Assembly (NCBI GenBank): GCA_019873655.1
Contig: JAIOAU010000002.1
Coordinates: 1 to 64,000 of the forward strand
Reading direction: 5' to 3'
DNA from: Chloroflexota bacterium
Lineage (GTDB): Bacteria > Chloroflexota > Anaerolineae > Anaerolineales > Villigracilaceae
Length of the DNA stretch: 64,000 bases
Part shown: positions 51,708-58,973 of the stretch, piece after piece
Layout: the number at the start of each line of letters is the position of its first letter
Position numbering within the stretch: the first letter of the stretch is position 1
The notes under the pieces: generated by a model
Seen by the model: the letters and a program-made list of their open reading frames with translations, nothing else
The model's database searches: none
What the model was told of the DNA's origin: nothing
Program-made: the position numbers and the translations under genes

Positions 51708-52308
51708 AGGCTTTCCTTCCGGCATTCAAACGTTCGGCATAATAGGCGCTCAACATTTCCCGCAGCCGGAGGCGGGCGCGCAGGAGGCGGGTTTTGACGG
51801 CAGTTTCGCTCAGGCCGAGCGCCTGGCTGGTTTCCTGGATGGATAGGCCTTCGATATCCCGCAGTAGAAAGACCACTCGCAGCGTTTCGGGGAGCAGGCG
51901 GATGGCCGCTTCCAGGCGGGCGCGTCCTTCGGCGGATAACAACTCCTCCTCGGGCAAACAACACCAGTCGATGAACTGGGTCGGTTCTTCGAGCGGCTCT
52001 TCCTCGGGCAGGCTGTCGGTCAGGGCGGTTTCGGGGCGGCGCTTGCGCAGCAGCATGAGGGCTTCGTTGGCGGCGATGCGGTAGAGCCAGGTCGAGAGGG
52101 TCGAGCGGCCTTCGAATTCGTTCAGATGCCGGAATGCCTGCAGGAAGGTGTTCTGCAGGACGTCTTCGGCGTCCTGTTCGTCGCCCAGCATTTTGAGCGC
52201 CAGGCGGTAGATGAGCGGCGAGTAGTGATCTACCAGGCGGGCGAATTCCTGGCGATCGCCTCGGCGCAGGGCTTCGATGGAGATGGAAGGATCGTTTGCT
52301 TCACTCAT
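51700..52308 (-). CDS. ECF-family RNA polymerase sigma factor
   Basis: A 202-residue sigma factor. Region 2 (about 20-90) has YSPLIYRLALKMLGDEQDAE, DVLQNTFLQAFRHL and STWLYRIAANEALMLLRKRR. Region 4 (about 135-190) has LPETLRVVFLLRDIEGLSIQ and ALGLSETAVKTRLLRARLRL. The linker is longer than usual and acidic, with a Cys-Cys pair (DWCCLPEEELLS). ATG 52308 is chosen because region 2 starts 20 residues in. It heads a six-gene minus-strand run with thiol-redox functions. Confidence 0.93.
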   Translation of the reverse strand: MSEANDPSISIEALRRGDRQEFARLVDHYSPLIYRLALKMLGDEQDAEDVLQNTFLQAFRHLNEFEGRSTLSTWLYRIAANEALMLLRKRRPETALTDSLPEEEPLEEPTQFIDWCCLPEEELLSAEGRARLEAAIRLLPETLRVVFLLRDIEGLSIQETSQALGLSETAVKTRLLRARLRLREMLSAYYAERLNAGRKAYD

Positions 52309-52343
52309 TTGGATGCCAGCCTTGCTCAAAAGTGACACTGACA

Positions 52344-52374
52344 AGTATACCCGATGGACGGCCGAATATGACAA
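52344..52374 (-). promoter_or_regulatory. Candidate promoter of the ECF-sigma operon
   Basis: TTGTCA (52369-52374) and TATACT (52344-52349) are separated by 19 bases and lie 36 bases before the ATG. This resembles a housekeeping promoter with a long spacer; no clear ECF-type -35 (GGAAC-like) was seen. Confidence 0.4.
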
Positions 52375-52433
52375 ATGGAATGGACGAATGTCAGGCCCTT
52401 TATGATATTTGCCACTAGAAATCTGACGCGCCT

Positions 52434-52447
52434 TTGACTAATATCAG
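52434..52447 (+). promoter_or_regulatory. FNR-like inverted repeat upstream of the cNMP-domain gene
   Basis: TTGACTAATATCAG differs from the FNR consensus TTGATNNNNATCAA at two positions. It lies ten bases before ATG 52458 in the region shared with the ECF-sigma operon. A chance match cannot be excluded. Confidence 0.3.
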
Positions 52448-52457
52448 AACTAATATT

Positions 52458-52970
52458 ATGAGCGTGAAGTTGCAGACCCTTCGCCATTTGGCCTTCTTCG
52501 ACGGCCTCGATGCAGCCGACCTCAAGATGCTGGAGAAGTATTTTGAATCCCGGCGGTACGCGGCCGGGACGGTCGTTTTCGAGCAGGGCGAACAGGCGGA
52601 CTACCTTTATCTGGTTGTGCATGGCGAGGTCATCATCCGGTACAAACCGGAGGATGGCGACCCGATGATTGTTTCACACATTCGGCCGGGCGGCATCTTT
52701 GGCTGGTCGGCGGCGGTCGGCAACGGCACGTATACGTCGGGCGCGATTTGCACCGCCCGGAGCGCCGTTCTGCGAATCCGGGGCAGCGATCTGCGTTTGA
52801 TTTGCGAACAGCACCCACATGCTGGTAAAATTATCCTCAACCGGCTGGCCGATGTCGTCGCCGAACGAAAGCAGAGCCATCAGAAATTGACTTCTTTTCT
52901 GGCCGATGGCATCCGCCAGCAGTCTGCGCCGAATGGTTCTCAAGAGAAAGCGTCCTGGAGGTCGAGATGA
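52458..52970 (+). CDS. Stand-alone cyclic-nucleotide-binding-domain protein without HTH
   Basis: A 170-residue protein with a Crp/Fnr-type effector domain (about 8-130): FDGLDAADLKMLEKYFESRR, VVFEQGEQADYLYLVVHGEV and PGGIFGWSAAVG. A dimer-helix-like tail (LNRLADVVAERKQSHQ) follows, then the protein ends with no DNA-binding domain. Residues for cAMP binding (RSxTV-type) are not conserved. It overlaps the NifU-like gene by four bases. It may sense a ligand or redox state and act through protein contacts. Confidence 0.82.
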   Translation: MSVKLQTLRHLAFFDGLDAADLKMLEKYFESRRYAAGTVVFEQGEQADYLYLVVHGEVIIRYKPEDGDPMIVSHIRPGGIFGWSAAVGNGTYTSGAICTARSAVLRIRGSDLRLICEQHPHAGKIILNRLADVVAERKQSHQKLTSFLADGIRQQSAPNGSQEKASWRSR

Positions 52971-53209
52971 CCATCGATCCGCAAACCGAACTGCAAATGA
53001 AAGCCCTGGTCGAGCAATTGAACGCTTATATCGAGACTTTCCACGGCGGCTCGGTCGAGTACGTGGATTTCGACGGCAAGGTGCTCAAAGTGCGTCTGGG
53101 AGGCGCCTGTCTGGGTTGCCCGCTTTCCCCCAGCACCCTGCATGGCTGGGTCGCGGGGACGGTGCGCCAGTTCTTCCCGGACGTCGCCGACGTGGTGGCG
53201 GTCGAGTAA
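52967..53209 (+). CDS. NifU C-terminal-domain (Nfu) protein
   Basis: An 80-residue Nfu domain. The cluster-binding motif is GGACLGCPLSPSTL (CxxC) and the fold starts LVEQLNAYIETFHGGSVEYV. Nfu proteins carry Fe-S clusters to client proteins. Overlap with the cNMP-domain gene suggests a functional pair, perhaps an Fe-S-linked sensor. The divergent operon encodes thiol-redox proteins. Confidence 0.9.
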   Translation: MTIDPQTELQMKALVEQLNAYIETFHGGSVEYVDFDGKVLKVRLGGACLGCPLSPSTLHGWVAGTVRQFFPDVADVVAVE

Positions 53210-53346
53210 GGTCAAAGACATTCTGAGTTCTAGAGGGCAGGCCAAGGGATTATCTTGACCTGCCCCTGCTGTTTAAATTTCATGACCGCCAGATTCGGCG
53301 GCCATGAGATTCTTGAAAACTTTGGGAACGCCCCTCGGGCGTTGGT

Positions 53347-53961
53347 TTACGATTTTTGCACCACCGCGCTGATGACCAGGGCCAGGCCGCCCAACAGCAG
53401 AAGGCCGATCCAGACGTATTCGAGAATGCCGACAAAGGGGGTGCCTAAGAGAATCCCTATGATCAGCAAGACGCCGGCCGGGATGTAAGCCCAGCGCATA
53501 TTGGCCAGCACGGCGACCAGCACGAAGGTCAATCCCAGGCCGACGAAGAAAACGCCGCCAGTTTCCTGCACTTCGTAGTGCTCGGTCATGGCCGAGACGG
53601 CTGCCAGCGTCAGCAGGACGCCGCCCGGGATGAGCGCCCACCACTGATGGCGGCCGGAAGCATAGACTGCCAGGAAGCCCAGGCCGATGCCGCCCAGGAA
53701 AGCCAAGCCGTCCAGTCCCAGCCGATCTGGCAGCACGGCCGAGGCGGCCAGACCGGCCAGGGTAAAACCGGGAATCGCCGCCCACCACTTCGAGCGGTCG
53801 GCAAAGTAGTAATACAGGAAGACGCCTGCTGCAAGGGCGACCAGGCCGGCCCAAAAGTATCCCCCGGCGCCGCGCAGGATTCCGGTGGTGTCGAGCAGCA
53901 TCAGAACGCCGCCGATGAGCAGCAAGACGCCTAGCAGAAGTCGCAAATCAATTCGTTTCAT
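53347..53961 (-). CDS. LiaF/LiaI-like membrane protein A
   Basis: A 204-residue protein with an unusually dense set of short hydrophobic segments (about eight), such as LLLGVLLLIGGVLMLLDTTG and YFWAGLVALAAGVFLYYYFA. This is the LiaI/LiaF_TM-type repeat pattern seen in envelope-stress proteins. ATG 53961 follows AGGAGACACC. It is last of three similar genes. A role in membrane-damage response is inferred from family resemblance only. Confidence 0.7.
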   Translation of the reverse strand: MKRIDLRLLLGVLLLIGGVLMLLDTTGILRGAGGYFWAGLVALAAGVFLYYYFADRSKWWAAIPGFTLAGLAASAVLPDRLGLDGLAFLGGIGLGFLAVYASGRHQWWALIPGGVLLTLAAVSAMTEHYEVQETGGVFFVGLGLTFVLVAVLANMRWAYIPAGVLLIIGILLGTPFVGILEYVWIGLLLLGGLALVISAVVQKS

Positions 53962-53977
53962 GGTGTCTCCTGATTGA

Positions 53978-54769
53978 TTAGAGAATATCCACCGCGCCGA
54001 CGCCTGCCTCGATGTCCAGGTCAATGCGGTTGGCGGCAGTGGCGTAATCGGGGGATTGGTAGATGTTACCGCCCTGGGACGGGAAACGGCTCTCGTCAAC
54101 GTGGATGGCCGAGAGTCCCGCCTGGGCGTGGATACGGGCGGCCGCTCCCTGCGGAACGTAAATCTTGACCGCCGAGACGCCCGACTCGATCTTGACCCTG
54201 GTCTGGCCGGCATGGGCGGGCAGAGTCACCTCCGTGCTGCTGGCCCCGGTTTCCAGTTCCAGGTCGGTCACCTGGAGGTCGGTCAGGTCCAGGGTCGAGG
54301 CGCTGGCGCCGCTGTTGATTTCCAGTTGCAGGGGGATGTTCGGGTTGAGTTGAATGTCCCAATCGAGAGAAGAACCCGGATTCCATGTCCAAAAGCCGGG
54401 CGGATTGCGCAGTTTGACCGAGAGCCGGTCGCCTTCGCGGCGAGAACGGACATCCAGGCCGTTGGAAAACGTCCCGCTCAACAGGAGATCGGCCGGCGCG
54501 CCGGAGCGGAGGACGAGTTTCCCCGCGCCGTGATCAATGGCAATCCGGCCCTGAGCAGCCCCTTCGAGAGGGATGGAGACCGATTCGCCCTCGATGGGGC
54601 GGTTGCGGTTGAAATAGGCGCTGATCAGCCAGACGCCGAGCGCCATCAGCGCCAGCGCCCAGAAATAGCCCCAGACATTGCCCTCGATCCAGCCCAGTTT
54701 CTGGAAGAGGAGCAGGCAGGCCAGGGCCAGCAGAAGGCTGCCCCAAAAGAGACCACCGCGTCGATACAT
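53978..54769 (-). CDS. LiaF-like protein with toast-rack adhesin-type domain
   Basis: A 263-residue protein. Two N-terminal helices (about 8-52; SLLLALACLLLFQKLGWIEG) of LiaF_TM type are followed by a beta-helical repeat domain (about 65-260) with recurring LELEINSGAS- and VKIESGVSAV-like strands, as in LiaF/toast-rack proteins. AAGGAGG precedes the ATG. It lies between two related membrane-protein genes and is probably co-transcribed with them. No LiaRS two-component pair is nearby. Confidence 0.75.
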   Translation of the reverse strand: MYRRGGLFWGSLLLALACLLLFQKLGWIEGNVWGYFWALALMALGVWLISAYFNRNRPIEGESVSIPLEGAAQGRIAIDHGAGKLVLRSGAPADLLLSGTFSNGLDVRSRREGDRLSVKLRNPPGFWTWNPGSSLDWDIQLNPNIPLQLEINSGASASTLDLTDLQVTDLELETGASSTEVTLPAHAGQTRVKIESGVSAVKIYVPQGAAARIHAQAGLSAIHVDESRFPSQGGNIYQSPDYATAANRIDLDIEAGVGAVDIL

Positions 54770-54784
54770 GAGAACCTCCTTCGT

Positions 54785-55318
54785 TTAGGATTCGGACCGC
54801 GGACGGCGGAACAGGCTGCTGAGGATGAGCCACAGGCCAAGGATGAAGAGCAGGCCAATCGGCAGGTAGTCGGCATAGGGGCCAAGCCATTCGGCCTTTC
54901 CAACCAGGGCGGCGAAAATGGCGAACAGCACCAGGCTGACGAAGATCGTATTCAAACTGCCGCGCGCTTCCTGGCGGAGAGTGCCGCCCAACAGACCGGA
55001 AAGCAGCGAGCCGACGCCGACGAAGCCGGGGATGAGCAGCCAGAAGTACCACTCTTCCCAGTTGCCGGTTAGGTCGTAGTAGTACAGAATACCGCCGACT
55101 CCTGCCACGATGCAGGCCGGGACGGCCATGCCCGGCGAGCCGACCAGCAGGCCGATGAGCAGAATCAGCGCCCCGGCCAGGATGATCCACATCGGCCAGG
55201 TGAAGGTTTGGGCGAACATGTTGTTCAGGTCGGGGACGAGGCGGGAGGCGATCATCCAGGCGGCGGCGAGAATCAGGACGATGCCCAGCCCCAATTGTGT
55301 TCGGTTGCGACGGTTCAT
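54785..55318 (-). CDS. LiaF/LiaI-like membrane protein B
   Basis: A 177-residue protein with about five or six short helices (GLGIVLILAAAWMIASRLVP, IILAGALILLIGLLVGSPG). It is related to protein A by composition and layout. GCAAGGAGAG precedes the ATG. It is first of the three-gene cluster. The C-terminus is short and basic (RRPRSES). Confidence 0.7.
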   Translation of the reverse strand: MNRRNRTQLGLGIVLILAAAWMIASRLVPDLNNMFAQTFTWPMWIILAGALILLIGLLVGSPGMAVPACIVAGVGGILYYYDLTGNWEEWYFWLLIPGFVGVGSLLSGLLGGTLRQEARGSLNTIFVSLVLFAIFAALVGKAEWLGPYADYLPIGLLFILGLWLILSSLFRRPRSES

Positions 55319-55401
55319 ATTTTTCTCTCCTTGCGCGATGATATTTTACAGTACATACTACGTTTTCGGGGACGAAAAGTTACGCTGACGGGGGCAATTT
55401 C

Positions 55402-56850
55402 TCAGCGAACGCGCCAGACGTGGACGACCGGGGCAGCGCCGTCGGCGTACAATTCCAGAACGTACAACAGGCCGCTCTGGCGGTCGTAGGCCACGTCGCC
55501 GAGGCGGTAGCGGCGCTGGGGACCGGCGCCAATCAAGTCGGTCTCGACGCCGGCGGGGTTGAAGTACAGGTGTTCGTCAATATCCAGGACGGCGTAGGGC
55601 TGCGGCTCCCAGGACTCGATCTCGCCGAGGGCTACGCGCGCCAGGTCGGCGGGGTCGTAGAACAGGAACTGGGCATCCCAGCGCGTCGACCACCAGCCGC
55701 GATAGTCGTTGTGGCCGGCGCATTCGCGGAAGTCTTCCGGCGGGCAGGAATTGCCGTCGGCCAGGCGGCAGGTGACGAAATCGGTCACCGCTTCGTCCAC
55801 GCAGGGGAGGTCGGGGCCGGCGGGGTTGAGGTAGCCGTACCAGTAGCGTTCGCCGTTGGATTTGGCGCCGGCAAACAGAAGCGCCGCCTGGCCGCCCGCG
55901 GTCGTCAGCCAGGCGCCGCCGGACCATTCGTCGGGGTGCTGGTAGCCGTTCAGGGCGCGTTCGATGGCGTCCGTTTCGGTCGAGGCGGCGTAGCGCAGCA
56001 GGGTCACGGAGGACAGGCGCGAGTTGGGAGGGAAGGGATTGCCGTTCTCGTCCCATGGTCGGTAGGCGATCAGGACCGGCCCCATGCCCGACCAGCCGCC
56101 GTCCTTGAAACGGCCCGTGCCGACGTACGCGCCGCTGAGGTAGGCGTCAGCCCAATCGGCGGGGATTTCGAGCATATAGTCGTTGACGCTGTACCAGGAC
56201 GGGCCTTCGAGGTACCAGGGGCCTTGGAAGTCCGGGCGCGCCAGGTCGGCGGAGAACCAGCCCTGGGTGGGGACGGTCGGATCGGGTTCGATGTGCTGTC
56301 CCCAGGTGATGTGGATGACGGGGCCGGTTTCGGGTCGATTCAGGTAGAGCATGCCGATGCGGACGATTTCTTCCATCTCGGTGAAGCGGCTGGCGGCCAC
56401 GTCGTGAAACTCTTGCAGGAACTCGGCGCGGGGGAGGGATTCGATCTCGCGAGCGTTGAGCGGGGAGGGGATGTTTACTTCGGCCACCTGGCTGCCGTTG
56501 GGGAGTTCGCCGTAGGGCAGGCGGTCGTGGCCAGTGATGAAGAGCGAGCCGGGGAAGCCATCGGCTGCGCCGTCCGGGTCGCCGTCGGGGTTGAAGGTCA
56601 TGGCGTTGCCGCCGTATTCGAAGGTGTAGGGACGCTCGCGGCCTTCAGGCAGGCGGAAAGCGCCCAGATATTCGAGGCTTTGAGGATCGATGACATTGCC
56701 GGGCAGGGGCGCGGGCGGGGAAGAGGTATCACGGCTTTCGGCTGTTCCCGCGGCGGGCAAGGAGGGCAAGGCGGGCGTTTGGGCGGGCAGGTTGCAGGCG
56801 GTCAGGAGGACAAGCAGCAGGCAAACGGTCAGGAGAATGGGCTGTTTCAT
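55402..56850 (-). CDS. Secreted lipoprotein of unknown function
   Basis: A 482-residue protein that I do not recognise. The lipobox LLTAC gives a lipid-anchored Cys19, then a Pro/Ser linker. The body is rich in aromatic residues, with motifs such as DPQSLEYLGAFRLPEGRERP, SLFITGHDRLPYGELPNGSQ and RRYRLGDVAYDRQSGLLYVL. This suggests a beta-propeller-like or carbohydrate-contacting surface protein. It ends six bases before the SGNH-CBM stop is reached from the other side and lies in the same orientation, so it is probably the last gene of that operon. Confidence 0.75.
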   Translation of the reverse strand: MKQPILLTVCLLLVLLTACNLPAQTPALPSLPAAGTAESRDTSSPPAPLPGNVIDPQSLEYLGAFRLPEGRERPYTFEYGGNAMTFNPDGDPDGAADGFPGSLFITGHDRLPYGELPNGSQVAEVNIPSPLNAREIESLPRAEFLQEFHDVAASRFTEMEEIVRIGMLYLNRPETGPVIHITWGQHIEPDPTVPTQGWFSADLARPDFQGPWYLEGPSWYSVNDYMLEIPADWADAYLSGAYVGTGRFKDGGWSGMGPVLIAYRPWDENGNPFPPNSRLSSVTLLRYAASTETDAIERALNGYQHPDEWSGGAWLTTAGGQAALLFAGAKSNGERYWYGYLNPAGPDLPCVDEAVTDFVTCRLADGNSCPPEDFRECAGHNDYRGWWSTRWDAQFLFYDPADLARVALGEIESWEPQPYAVLDIDEHLYFNPAGVETDLIGAGPQRRYRLGDVAYDRQSGLLYVLELYADGAAPVVHVWRVR

Positions 56851-56856
56851 GCTGGT

Positions 56857-58449
56857 TCACTTTCTGCGTCCGGCCCACAGGAGGGCGGCCAGGCACAGCG
56901 GCAGGAACAGGCTGCCCAGGCAGGGCAGGCCGCGTCCCGAGTCTTCGCCGTCTTGGGGCTCGTTTTCCTCGGCGGGTTGCTGGTCCGCGCCGACCAGGCG
57001 GATGTCATCTACCCAGAGGACGCCGGCGTTGCTGCCGTCTTCCAGTCCGTCGAAGCCGAAGGCGAGGGCGTAGATCCGCTCCGGCGTGGTGAAGGGCGCG
57101 CCGCCGTTGGCTTCCCAGTCGGCGCGGGCGAAGTCGCTCCAGGCGAACTCGACGTAGGTCCAGTCGTCCTGGCTGCCGGCGGGCGTCTCGGTGTAGAGGA
57201 GGTAGGTGGCCCATTCCTCGTCCGCGCCGGAGAAGAGCAGGAGGTTGTAGGGCAGGCCCTGGCGGCTGCTCCTCAGATAGAAGCCAATGCCCTGGCCGGC
57301 GCGCCAGTCCTGCGGCGAGTCGAAGGGCAGTTCGCAGGTTCCCCAGGTTTGGGCGGGGATGTCGAATTCGATTTGCAGGGCGCTGTTTCCGGCGTGGGCG
57401 GCCTCCGACTGCGGGCCGCAGACGATGCGGCTGGCGGTCGTCTCGTCGCGGTAGGCGACCCAGCCCGAGGTCCCGCTTGTTTCGAAATCGGCAATCAGGC
57501 TGGGAGAAGCGGAGGGCGCGTTCTCTTCCGTCTCCTCTCCGGCCGGGGCGGGCGGTTGGGCGGGCGGCAATTGGGCGCTGCCCGCCTGCCAGCGGTGATA
57601 GAAGATGTTCAGGAGCGGGACGAATTCCTCGGTCGCCTTGCGGCTGCCCTCTGGCGAGGGGTGGTCGTCGTCGGAGGGGTAGTAGAGGGTATCTTGGCCG
57701 GGGGTGAAGGTGTGCTGGATGTCGCCGTTCCAGTAGCGGTGATGGTGGTCGGGGCCGGTCAGGACGTTGTAGAAATCGAAGACGACCACGTTGTTGTAGG
57801 GGTAGTCGTTCTCGGCCAGCCAGTCGTACATCAGCCAGAGATTGAAGGCGCGGGCGTTGGCGGCGAAGGTCGGGTCCGAGACGGGCGGGGCGGTGATGAC
57901 GACGAAGAGGATGTCGGGGCGGGTGGCGAAGAAGCGCAGGAGTTCGTTGTAGACGTATTTCGCGCCGCTGACGGTGTAGTCGGCGTAGTCGCCGGGCGGG
58001 TCGTTGGGGCGGCCGTCCAGGTTCGAGTTGGGGAAGCAGGACTTGAACATGACGATGGTGTTCTGGCCGCCGGGGTCGCGCAGGGTGCGGGTGTAGTTCG
58101 AATGCTGGCCGCTTTCGTTGAGCAGGGCGTTCAGGTAGCGGGGGGTGTCGGGGCTGCGAAACCACTCCAGCCAGTCGGGAATGTCGGTGCGGTCACCGAT
58201 GTTATTCGGCCCCCAGCCGTAGTTGGTGTCGCTGACGAAGTAGTTGTTGGCGTCGAGGGCGCGTCCGAGGTTCCCGTAGCCGTCGGTCAGCCAGTTTTCG
58301 CCGGTGGAGTGGTGGATGAAGATGAGTTTGACCGGCTGTTCGGGCGGGTTGGGGTTCAGTTCCTGCAAGGCGGGCGCAGCCGAGCCCTGGCCGGCCGGCA
58401 GGCCCAGCAGGATCGTCAGAATGACGAGGATGACGAAGGATTGTTTCAT
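56857..58449 (-). CDS. Secreted SGNH-like hydrolase with carbohydrate-binding domain
   Basis: A 530-residue protein. Signal peptide 1-24 (cleavage near GSAAPA). The N-terminal domain (about 35-290) has IFIHHSTGENWL at the position of a GDSL/SGNH nucleophile block and a late DDDHPSPEGSRK as the Asp-His block. A Pro/Ala linker leads to a jelly-roll domain (about 320-485) with ADFETSGTSGWVAY and WVDDIRLVG, as in CBM11/CIA30-like modules. The C-terminus (LFLPLCLAALLWAGRRK) is a membrane anchor. Likely an esterase on polysaccharides (inference). Confidence 0.78.
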   Translation of the reverse strand: MKQSFVILVILTILLGLPAGQGSAAPALQELNPNPPEQPVKLIFIHHSTGENWLTDGYGNLGRALDANNYFVSDTNYGWGPNNIGDRTDIPDWLEWFRSPDTPRYLNALLNESGQHSNYTRTLRDPGGQNTIVMFKSCFPNSNLDGRPNDPPGDYADYTVSGAKYVYNELLRFFATRPDILFVVITAPPVSDPTFAANARAFNLWLMYDWLAENDYPYNNVVVFDFYNVLTGPDHHHRYWNGDIQHTFTPGQDTLYYPSDDDHPSPEGSRKATEEFVPLLNIFYHRWQAGSAQLPPAQPPAPAGEETEENAPSASPSLIADFETSGTSGWVAYRDETTASRIVCGPQSEAAHAGNSALQIEFDIPAQTWGTCELPFDSPQDWRAGQGIGFYLRSSRQGLPYNLLLFSGADEEWATYLLYTETPAGSQDDWTYVEFAWSDFARADWEANGGAPFTTPERIYALAFGFDGLEDGSNAGVLWVDDIRLVGADQQPAEENEPQDGEDSGRGLPCLGSLFLPLCLAALLWAGRRK

Positions 58450-58490
58450 GGTTCCTCTCCCTTCTCGATCGTTCTGGATGAGCGCGCCGG

Positions 58491-58943
58491 TCAGCGGGGT
58501 AGTTTTCCGAGCAGACCCCAGACCCAGCGGTGGATGCGGTGGAAGAAAGCGGTGTCGCGGGCGAACATGTTGATGCACTCGCCGTGGACTTCCTGGATGC
58601 CGTTCTCCTGGCAGAAGCGGATGGCCGCCTCGGACTCGGATCCCTGTTGCATCCAGACCCGGCGGATGCCGGCCGCGGCGGCGGCCCGCACCACCCCCTC
58701 GGTCTGCTCCGGCGGGACGATGATAAGGACGCCGCCGACCGGTTCGGGCAGGGAGGCAAAGTCCTTGTAGGCGCGCTCGCCTTCCAGAGTCTCGGCCTCG
58801 GGGTGGATGGGGTAGAGTTTGTAACCGTGCTGGCGCAGTTCGCGGTAGGCCAGGTTGCCGAATTTCCTGCCGGAGCGCGAGACGCCGACCACGGCCAGGA
58901 CGTTCTGAGAGACGAAATCTTCGACGGCGCTTTTGGATGACAT
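58491..58943 (-). CDS. CoA-binding (YccU-type) protein
   Basis: A 150-residue Rossmann-fold protein. VLAVVGVSRSGRKFGNLAYR is the nucleotide-binding N-terminus, and VHGECINMFA is the conserved C-terminal motif of the CoA_binding_2 family. AAAAGGAGAAATC precedes the ATG. Members bind CoA in crystal structures; no enzymatic role is established. It sits between two secreted-protein genes, although it is cytosolic itself. Confidence 0.88.
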   Translation of the reverse strand: MSSKSAVEDFVSQNVLAVVGVSRSGRKFGNLAYRELRQHGYKLYPIHPEAETLEGERAYKDFASLPEPVGGVLIIVPPEQTEGVVRAAAAAGIRRVWMQQGSESEAAIRFCQENGIQEVHGECINMFARDTAFFHRIHRWVWGLLGKLPR

Positions 58944-58973
58944 GATTTCTCCTTTTGGGGGGAACGGGAAGAC

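Noticed and set aside
58304-58573. Plus-strand small genes within the secreted-protein cluster
   Set aside because: All overlap validated minus-strand genes and show no start sites or conserved motifs.
55420-58770. A 1116-residue plus-strand open frame
   Set aside because: It is the antisense shadow of the lipoprotein, SGNH and CoA-binding genes in GC-rich DNA. Its product is low-complexity Gly/Ala/Val and lacks any domain.
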